22,405 bases of DNA from Bryobacterales bacterium (GTDB lineage: Bacteria > Acidobacteriota > Terriglobia > Bryobacterales > Bryobacteraceae). The stretch is from contig DNFG01000405.1 of assembly GCA_003487005.1 (NCBI GenBank), positions 1-22,405 of the forward strand. The letters are read 5' to 3'. Under the pieces are notes generated by a model. That model did no database searches and had not been told where the DNA came from. It saw nothing but the letters and a program-made list of their open reading frames with translations. Below, in pieces: positions 17,345 through 22,405 of this stretch. Within the stretch, counting starts at the first letter, position 1. Every line of letters starts with the position of its first letter. A program made the position numbers and the translations under genes.

Positions 17345-17583
17345 CGCGTCAACAGATGCTCGATCGCCGCGGCTTCCAGATCACGGTCCAGGTCCACTCC
17401 CGTGCCGGCCATCTTCTCCGCATAAGCAGCAACGGCGTCTCTCCGGGCCTGCCTCGCCTGCTCTCTGAGCCACGCGTCGATAGCTTCCCGCGCGAGTACC
17501 GTGGCTGGGATCTGGACCCGCGTGGACACGGCGCGAAGTTGTTCGTACGTCTGCTCCGGCAAGGGAAGATGGAAGTTCTTCAT
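17341..17583 (-). CDS. Antitoxin of the MazF-type pair, ribbon-helix-helix-like
   Basis: This is a predicted antitoxin that binds the adjacent toxin and represses the operon. The 80 residues start with a short strand (FHLPLP) and two helices (about 11-19 and 26-42), fitting a ribbon-helix-helix DNA-binding domain. They are followed by a basic helix and an acidic C-terminal segment (GVDLDRDLEAAAIEHLL) of the kind that wraps the toxin. The ATG at 17583 has a GGAGAG ribosome binding site. The order (antitoxin first, overlapping toxin second) is the usual one. The sequence is too short to name the subfamily. Confidence 0.8.
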   Translation of the reverse strand: MKNFHLPLPEQTYEQLRAVSTRVQIPATVLAREAIDAWLREQARQARRDAVAAYAEKMAGTGVDLDRDLEAAAIEHLLTR

Positions 17584-17600
17584 GGCAATACCCCTCTCTC

Positions 17601-17623
17601 CATATATGCCATACTTTCGTGGC
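17601..17623 (-). promoter_or_regulatory. Possible operator/promoter of the toxin-antitoxin operon
   Basis: A perfect palindrome CATATATG (17601-17608) adjoins an inverted pair GCCA (17608-17611) and TGGC (17620-17623). It sits 18 bases upstream of the antitoxin start in an AT-rich patch that could hold the -10 box. This is a plausible autorepression site; the exact promoter is unclear. Confidence 0.4.
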
Positions 17624-17652
17624 AGAATTCCGCCGCACCCGCCCCGGCAACA

Positions 17653-17683
17653 AGAAGGGCCGGCTCCCAGCGCCGGCCCTTCT
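17653..17683 (-). terminator. Terminator of the hslV-to-Dabb operon
   Basis: A perfect 12-bp stem (17653-17664 with 17672-17683, arm AGAAGGGCCGGC) with a 7-base loop lies 19 bases after the stop of the Dabb-domain gene. On the minus strand the stem is followed by TGTTGCC, and U-rich bases are partly inside the stem, so termination may not be complete. It also insulates the toxin-antitoxin promoter. The rest of 17584-17702 shows no gene. Confidence 0.75.
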
Positions 17684-17702
17684 CACAACTTCTCGACTCG
17701 CG

Positions 17703-18134
17703 CTAGTTCGTAATATCCGACGTCGCGCTCCGCGCACGAACCGGCACATACACCTTCTCCCACGCCCGGTGCGCCGGATGATCGTCATACGCCTTGAATG
17801 CCGCTTCGTTCTCAAACTCCATCACGAACGCGTCCGTCATCGGCCGCGCCTTCATCGAACCGTCGGCCTGCTTCTCGTAATAGGCGCCCTGCACCTTCAC
17901 GCTCTTCAGCCACACATTCTTGACGCCCGGAATCTCCGCCGCCATCTTCTCCACGCCGTCCAGCACCGCCTTCTTCTGCTCGGCCGTCGTGCCGTCCTTG
18001 TAATACAGCGTCACCACGTGGATGATCGACTGCGGCTTCCCGTACTTGTTCGCTGCCATCGCCAGGCCGGCGCCCAGAACCACCAGCGCCGCGGACAGCA
18101 GCACCGCCTTCTTCAGATTCAGCTTCAGTTGCAT
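17703..18134 (-). CDS. Exported Dabb (stress-responsive A/B barrel)-like protein
   Basis: The 143-residue protein has an N-terminal signal peptide or membrane anchor (basic MQLKLNLKK, then a hydrophobic stretch to AMAA at about 28). It is followed by one ferredoxin-like alpha/beta barrel domain. IIHVVTLYYKDGTTAEQKKAVLDGVEKM at about 37-64 and FVMEFENEAAFKAYDDHPAH at about 103-122 are typical of the Dabb family, including the late DHPAH element. The role of such domains is usually unknown; some are small dimeric enzymes or ligand binders. Export is unusual. The start at 18134 has GAGGAGA upstream and overlaps the end of the preceding gene by 10 bases. It is the last gene of the operon. Confidence 0.75.
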   Translation of the reverse strand: MQLKLNLKKAVLLSAALVVLGAGLAMAANKYGKPQSIIHVVTLYYKDGTTAEQKKAVLDGVEKMAAEIPGVKNVWLKSVKVQGAYYEKQADGSMKARPMTDAFVMEFENEAAFKAYDDHPAHRAWEKVYVPVRARSATSDITN

Positions 18135-18559
18135 CGCATATTCTCCTCTGTCACTTCTGTCTTTTCAAACTCCGGAACCGGAGCCGGCAATCCCGACCAA
18201 TCCTCGCACACCACGATCGAGTTCGCAGGATTCTTCGGCGCATACCGGACACTCACGGGCCCGATCAGTCGCGACGGATCCGCCGGCAAACGCTCCCGCA
18301 GTCCACTCACGTCCTGCGAAGCGAAATACGACACGCCCCGCAGATCGTACTGGTAGTGAATCATCTCCGGACTCGCCTCGCTCAACAATCCTTCCACGCT
18401 CCTTCGGTGCCGGTTCACCTCCAGACGCCGCCGCCGCTCCCGCTCCTCCGGCGTAATCCGCCGCAGACGGATGATCAGCGCCACGCTCGCCGCCAGCGCC
18501 ACCGCGCTCCCGGCCAGCAATGCCTGCGTGCTGCCCACGCTCAACTCGAACGGCAACAT
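18125..18559 (-). CDS. Single-pass membrane protein, DUF3592-like
   Basis: The 144-residue protein has a hydrophobic segment at about 13-31 followed by RLRRITPEERERRRRLE, a strongly basic cytoplasmic-type stretch. The C-terminal half (IHYQYDLRGVSYFASQDVSGL, then VSVRYAPKNPANSIVVCEDWSG) resembles DUF3592-type domains, in which a Y-x-Y strand is followed by a V-x-Y-x-P-x-N-P motif. Function is unknown. The start overlaps the stop of the hydrolase gene as TAATG (18557-18561), and its own end overlaps the Dabb gene start, so translation is coupled throughout. The coding call is secure; the family link is from motif memory. Confidence 0.72.
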   Translation of the reverse strand: MLPFELSVGSTQALLAGSAVALAASVALIIRLRRITPEERERRRRLEVNRHRRSVEGLLSEASPEMIHYQYDLRGVSYFASQDVSGLRERLPADPSRLIGPVSVRYAPKNPANSIVVCEDWSGLPAPVPEFEKTEVTEENMRCN

Positions 18560-19335
18560 TACTTCTGCGCGACCACCATATTCTCAAGCGTTCCCAGGCC
18601 CGTCACTTCCACCGCCACCGTGTCGCCCACTGCCAGCGGACCCACGCCCGGAGGCGTCCCCGTCGCAATCAGATCCCCTGGCTCCAGCGTCATGAACGCC
18701 GTCACGTATTCCAGAATAGCAGCCACCGGAAACAGCATGTCCCCCACCGTCCCGTCCTGCTTCAACTCCCCGTTCACCGTCGTGCGCACCCGGAACGACG
18801 CGAAATCCACCTCCTCCTTCGGCGTCCACCACGGGCCCACCGGGCAGAACGTGTCGAACCCCTTCCCGCGCGTCCATTGCCCGTCCCGCTTCTGAATGTC
18901 CCGCGCCGTCACGTCGTTCACCACCGTGTACCCCGCGATCACCGCCTCCGCCTCCGCCGCCTTCAGGTTCCGGCACCGCGCCCCGATCACCACCCCCACC
19001 TCCCCCTCGAACGACACCAGTTCCGACATCGCCGGGTACACCACCGCCGCCCCGTGCGCCGTCAGCGACGACGGCGGCTTGAAGAAAAGTATCGGCTCCG
19101 CCGGCACCGCGTTGCCCAGTTCCTTCGCGTGATCCGCGTAATTCCGGCCTACGCAGACGATCTTCGATGGTGACACGCAAGGCAACAGCTTCACCCGGTT
19201 CAGCGCCGTCACCTCGCCATTCATCATCCGGATCCTTCCGTCTTCCTCCAGCAATCCCCGCCGGACCGACGGATGCGTGTCCGGCGACGTCACCGGCACG
19301 CCGGGCTCCATCGCGAATCGAATGTACTTCGTCAT
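18559..19335 (-). CDS. Fumarylacetoacetate hydrolase-family protein
   Basis: This is a predicted cytoplasmic metal-dependent hydrolase, isomerase or decarboxylase acting on a 2-oxo or 2,4-diketo acid, as in homoprotocatechuate or related degradation and in oxaloacetate decarboxylase-type enzymes. The 258-residue protein has KIVCVGRNYADHAKE (58-72) and the metal ligands Glu110 and Glu112 (SFEGEVGVVIG) and Asp141 (VNDVTARDIQ). Lys158 lies in RGKGFDTFCP, and LEPGDLIATGTPPGVG is near the C-terminus. These are all family landmarks. It starts 25 bases after the FN3 lipoprotein gene and overlaps the next gene by one base. Neighbours do not reveal the substrate. Confidence 0.88.
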   Translation of the reverse strand: MTKYIRFAMEPGVPVTSPDTHPSVRRGLLEEDGRIRMMNGEVTALNRVKLLPCVSPSKIVCVGRNYADHAKELGNAVPAEPILFFKPPSSLTAHGAAVVYPAMSELVSFEGEVGVVIGARCRNLKAAEAEAVIAGYTVVNDVTARDIQKRDGQWTRGKGFDTFCPVGPWWTPKEEVDFASFRVRTTVNGELKQDGTVGDMLFPVAAILEYVTAFMTLEPGDLIATGTPPGVGPLAVGDTVAVEVTGLGTLENMVVAQK

Positions 19336-19360
19336 CTTCCGTTCACCTGCTCCTTTCCGA

Positions 19361-20359
19361 TCAGGGCGCGGTGATCTCCACCGCTTCAGACTTGGCGCTT
19401 TCGTTCCCTGCCTGGTCGGTCGCTGTCAACGCGTACCTGTAACGCCGCCCGCTCACCAGGCCGGTATCGCTGAACGATAGCACGCTCACCGGATCCCCCA
19501 CCCGTGTAAACTCGCCCTCGCCTTCCGACCGCCAGATCTGGTACGCCGCGAAGTCCGCCTCCGCGTTCCGCTCCCACGCCAGTTCAATCGTGTTTACCCC
19601 GGCGATCACCGTCAATCCCGCCGGAGGTGCCGGCGCAAACGTGTCCCGGGGTTCCACTGTCAACACCCCGCCCGGCTCGCTTTCGGCTTCTCCCCCGCCC
19701 GCGGGCGCCACCGCCTGCACAAAATAGCTGTACCTCCGCCCATACTCGATTCCCCGGTCCAGCCACGATGCCTCCCCCGCCTTCCCCAACAACGCGAACT
19801 CCTGCTCCTCCGGCCCCTTTCGGTACACCCGCCAGCCCCGCCCGTCCGGACCCTCCCCAGCTGCCCACTGCAAAAAGACCCCCTCCTCCGTCGCACTACC
19901 CCGCAATCCTTCGGGCCTGCCCAGCTCCTTCACCACCCACACCGAAACCAGATTCGACCACGCCGACCTCTTCCCCGTTGGCCCCACTGTTCGCACGCCC
20001 AGCACCACCTCCCCCTCCACCCACTTCGCCACTGGCAACTCCACCACTACCTCCGCCTCCGCCCCCGATTCCTGCGTCACCACCTCCGCCGACTGCGCCC
20101 ACCGCTCCGTGCTGAACTCGCCCTCTCCTCGCCGTCCCGCATACAACTCCACCGGAGGCATGCCCTTCAACACCAGCTTGTCCGTCGTCAACGGCGATAC
20201 CGTGCCCACGACAATCAAACGGTCTCCCCGTTGCACCGCCCGCAGATCCACCACTCGCTCCGGGATGTTCAACGCCGGCGGCAGCGGATCGCCTACATAC
20301 CCGCAGCCCCCCAGGGCCAGCGCCATCGCCATGACTGCCCAAGCGCCCCGCCCCCGCAT
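19361..20359 (-). CDS. Fibronectin type III-domain lipoprotein
   Basis: This is a predicted lipoprotein of 332 residues. The N-terminal signal [19 protein letters not shown] has a lipobox LGGC with Cys19. After a short linker there is a beta-rich domain and then two FN3-like units (roughly 145-235 and 240-332). They contain characteristic W-x-x-x-x-G, YRxGxEEQEF and Y-x-Y-x-V/L-x-A strands such as GRRYSYFVQAVAP and GRRYRYALTATDQAGNES. It probably binds or scaffolds something at the cell envelope. The start can be ATG 20359, which overlaps the hslU stop, or the GTG just before it at 20362; ATG is preferred. It is very G-rich on its coding strand. Coupling to hslU is noteworthy because the two products act in different compartments. 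Confidence 0.8.
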   Translation of the reverse strand: MRGRGAWAVMAMALALGGCGYVGDPLPPALNIPERVVDLRAVQRGDRLIVVGTVSPLTTDKLVLKGMPPVELYAGRRGEGEFSTERWAQSAEVVTQESGAEAEVVVELPVAKWVEGEVVLGVRTVGPTGKRSAWSNLVSVWVVKELGRPEGLRGSATEEGVFLQWAAGEGPDGRGWRVYRKGPEEQEFALLGKAGEASWLDRGIEYGRRYSYFVQAVAPAGGGEAESEPGGVLTVEPRDTFAPAPPAGLTVIAGVNTIELAWERNAEADFAAYQIWRSEGEGEFTRVGDPVSVLSFSDTGLVSGRRYRYALTATDQAGNESAKSEAVEITAP

Positions 20360-21717
20360 CACAGTATGTACCGGCTCAGATCCTGATCCTTCACCACGCT
20401 CTCCACCTGCTTTCGCACGTATGCCGCGTCGATGTTCACTTTCTTCTTCTTCAACTCCGGTCCCTCGAAGCTGATCTCCTCCAGCACCTTCTCGAGAATC
20501 GTGTGCAGCCGCCGCGCACCGATGTTCTCCATCGATTCGTTCACCTGCGCCGCCAGCTTCGCCACTTCCCGAATCGCCTCCGCCGCGAACGTCAGCGTGA
20601 TCCCTTCCGTCTCCAGCAACGCTGCGTACTGCTTGATCAACGCATTCTTTGGCTCCGTCAGGATCCGCACGAAATCATCCTCCGAGAGTGACTTCAGCTC
20701 CACCCGGATCGGGAACCGGCCCTGCAACTCCGGAATCATGTCCGACGGCTTCGAAACGTGAAACGCCCCCGCCGCAATGAATAGAATGTGGTCCGTCCGT
20801 ACGAATCCATACCGCGTGTTGACCGTCGTCCCCTCCACGATCGGCAGGATATCCCGCTGCACCCCCTCCCGCGACACGTCCGGCCCGTGCCCCCCTTCCC
20901 GCCCCGCGATCTTGTCCACCTCGTCCAAAAACAGAATCCCGTTTCGCTCCACCCGCTCGATCGCCAGGCGCGTCACCTGGTCCATGTCCACGAGCTTCTG
21001 CTCCTCTTCCTGGATTAGATACTCCTGCGCCTCCTCCACCCGCATCTTCCGCCGCCGCGTCCGGTTCCCGAACATCGCCGGCAGAAACTCCCGCAGGCTG
21101 TTGTCCATCTCCTCGTTGCCCGTGTTCGCCAGAACGTCAAAGTTCGGCATCCGGTCCCGAACCTCGATCTCCACGATCCGGTCATCCAGCTTGCCCGCCC
21201 TCAACTTCTCCCGCATCTTCTCGCGCGTCCGCTCCACGGATTCGCTCGGCTCCGGCGACGGCGGAATCAGCACGTCCAGCAGTCGCTCCTCCGCGTTCGC
21301 CTCCGCCCGCTCCGCCACCTCTTCCAGCCTCTCCTCCCGGATCATGTCGATCGCGATCTCCACCAGATCGCGGATCATCGACTCCACATCCCGCCCCACA
21401 TAACCCACTTCCGTGAACTTGCTCGCTTCCACCTTCAAAAACGGTGAATTCGCCAACCGCGCCAGCCTCCGCGCCAGTTCCGTCTTCCCCACCCCCGTCG
21501 GCCCGATCATCAGAATGTTCTTCGGCATCACCTCCTCGGCCATCTCCGGGTCCAGTTTTTGCCGCCGGATCCGGTTCCGCAAGGCCACCGCGATCGCCTT
21601 CTTCGCGTCCGCCTGCCCGATCACATACCGGTCCAGTTGCTCCACAATCTGACGCGGCGTCAGTTCGTCCAGCAAAGGCTCGTCGCTCTTCGAATCCCCA
21701 GGCAGATAAATCACCAT
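20359..21717 (-). CDS. hslU: ATP-dependent protease ATPase subunit HslU (ClpY)
   Basis: This is the AAA+ unfoldase that feeds substrates to HslV in the cytoplasm. In 452 residues the Walker A is GPTGVGKT (72-79), the pore loop GYVGRD is at 105-110, and the Walker B ILFLDEVD is at 261-268. The sensor and C-domain region [15 protein letters not shown] is at about 400-414. The tail DLSRYIL matches the conserved HslU C-terminus that docks into HslV. An intermediate I domain (about 135-240) is present with an acidic and Arg-rich sequence. The gene starts 6 bases after hslV. Length and motifs are normal. Confidence 0.97.
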   Translation of the reverse strand: MVIYLPGDSKSDEPLLDELTPRQIVEQLDRYVIGQADAKKAIAVALRNRIRRQKLDPEMAEEVMPKNILMIGPTGVGKTELARRLARLANSPFLKVEASKFTEVGYVGRDVESMIRDLVEIAIDMIREERLEEVAERAEANAEERLLDVLIPPSPEPSESVERTREKMREKLRAGKLDDRIVEIEVRDRMPNFDVLANTGNEEMDNSLREFLPAMFGNRTRRRKMRVEEAQEYLIQEEEQKLVDMDQVTRLAIERVERNGILFLDEVDKIAGREGGHGPDVSREGVQRDILPIVEGTTVNTRYGFVRTDHILFIAAGAFHVSKPSDMIPELQGRFPIRVELKSLSEDDFVRILTEPKNALIKQYAALLETEGITLTFAAEAIREVAKLAAQVNESMENIGARRLHTILEKVLEEISFEGPELKKKKVNIDAAYVRKQVESVVKDQDLSRYIL

Positions 21718-21723
21718 GTCGGC

Positions 21724-22275
21724 TTACCCCAGCTCCAGATACGAAATGTTCTGGTTCGTATAGATGCACGTGTCCGCCGCGATCGCCATCGCCCGCTCAG
21801 CAATGTCCTTCGCGCTCAGCTTCGTGTTCTCCAGCAGCGCCCGCGCCGCTGCCTTCGCGAACCCGCCCCCCGACCCGATCGCCGCGCACGCTTCGTCCGG
21901 CTCGATCACATCCCCCTGCCCGCTCAAAATATAAGTGTTGTGGACATCCGCAACCAGCAGCAGCGCTTCCAGGTGCCGCAGCATCTTGTCCGTCCGCCAC
22001 TCCTTCGCCAACTCCACCGCCGACCGCGGCAACTGCCCGTTATGCTGCTCCAGCTTCGATTCAAACCGCGCGAACAGCGCAAATGCGTCCGCCGTTGAGC
22101 CCGCAAATCCCGCCACGATCTTGTCCTTGTGCAGCTTCCGCAGCTTGTTCGTCGACGCCTTCAGCACCTCGCTCCCCAGCGTCACCTGGCCGTCCCCGGC
22201 CATCACCACCTTGCTGCCCCGCCGCACACACAGAATCGTCGTCCCATAAATCCGGCCGCTCTCGTGTTTCATCAT
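21724..22275 (-). CDS. hslV: ATP-dependent protease proteolytic subunit HslV (ClpQ)
   Basis: This is the threonine peptidase of the HslVU protease. In 183 residues a short propeptide ([11 protein letters not shown]) precedes the TTILCVRRG block. The first of those threonines would be the catalytic N-terminal nucleophile after processing. The conserved [21 protein letters not shown], and [16 protein letters not shown] segments follow. Start codons at 22275 and 22272 are adjacent; AGGGAAAG lies just upstream. It is the first gene of the six-gene operon. Propeptides of this length occur in HslV outside enterobacteria. Confidence 0.96.
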   Translation of the reverse strand: MMKHESGRIYGTTILCVRRGSKVVMAGDGQVTLGSEVLKASTNKLRKLHKDKIVAGFAGSTADAFALFARFESKLEQHNGQLPRSAVELAKEWRTDKMLRHLEALLLVADVHNTYILSGQGDVIEPDEACAAIGSGGGFAKAAARALLENTKLSAKDIAERAMAIAADTCIYTNQNISYLELG

Positions 22276-22405
22276 GTGCTTTCCCTAGTGTAGCTTGCCC
22301 TCCCCCCACCCCCTATTGATAACCAAACGATAAATTGGTGCCGGGGACCCAATAGTTTCCTATCCCCTTTATTTCCAACGTGGAGGGAAAGGGGGTAGAG
22401 TTCGG
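22276..22405. other. Noncoding region upstream of hslV with G-tract and short inverted repeat
   Basis: No gene is seen here. On the hslV coding strand, three G runs (5, 6 and 3) separated by single bases occupy 22298-22313. A 20-base element with ATTGG and CCAAT ends lies at 22334-22353, and the far end is a purine-rich AGGGAAAGGGGG stretch. An hslV promoter must lie here but no convincing -35/-10 pair was found. Confidence 0.45.

Overview
The window looks like chromosomal DNA from a GC-rich, free-living, chemoheterotrophic bacterium. The best guess is Acidobacteriota, Solibacter/Bryobacter-like. This is inferred from the gene mix: a b558-type succinate dehydrogenase, a Tat-exported heparinase-like lyase, an hslVU operon that continues into a fibronectin-III lipoprotein, and a small secreted protein of the PFxFxxxGxxLPAGxYxV kind. 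There is no 16S gene or other firm taxonomic marker, so the assignment is tentative.

Layout from left to right. (1) 2-358, +: the C-terminal end of a small secreted protein, then a strong terminator. (2) 562-4878, +: sdhC-sdhA-sdhB (succinate:menaquinone oxidoreductase) followed by a ctaA/COX15-type heme A synthase. This is a respiratory operon. (3) 4863-6834, -: a DapA/NAL-family lyase and an NAD-dependent epimerase/dehydrogenase-like protein, four bases apart. (4) 6864-13291, -: a five-gene bidirectional [NiFe]-hydrogenase operon, hoxE-hoxF-hoxU-hoxY-hoxH (group 3d-like). Its HoxF subunit is about twice normal size because a GltD/NfnB-like FAD/NAD(P)H domain with its own cysteine-rich iron-sulfur module is fused to the C-terminus. 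(5) 13362-15314, -: a Tat-signal heparinase II/III-family protein. (6) 15377-16981, +: a secreted protein made of two repeats and a cysteine-synthase-fold PLP enzyme. (7) 16997-17583, -: a MazEF-type toxin-antitoxin pair. (8) 17703-22275, -: a six-gene operon read as hslV, hslU, FN3 lipoprotein, fumarylacetoacetate-hydrolase family, DUF3592-like membrane protein, exported Dabb-domain protein. It ends in a perfect 12-bp stem.

How it works together. The sdh-ctaA block feeds electrons from succinate to the quinone pool and supplies heme A for an aa3-type oxidase encoded elsewhere. The hox operon would exchange electrons between H2 and pyridine nucleotides. With the fused GltD-like module it carries two predicted pyridine-nucleotide sites, an FMN/NADH site and an FAD/NAD(P)H site. 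That makes NADPH coupling or flavin-based electron bifurcation a testable possibility, and it is the most interesting system here. No hyp maturation genes and no HoxW-like protease are in the window.

A second large-scale feature is a switch in strand composition. The + strand is clearly G-rich from the left end to about 8.8 kb, near neutral to slightly C-rich through the hox operon, and strongly C-rich from about 13.4 kb to the end, whichever strand the genes lie on. No tRNA, rRNA, CRISPR array, insertion sequence or prophage gene was seen.
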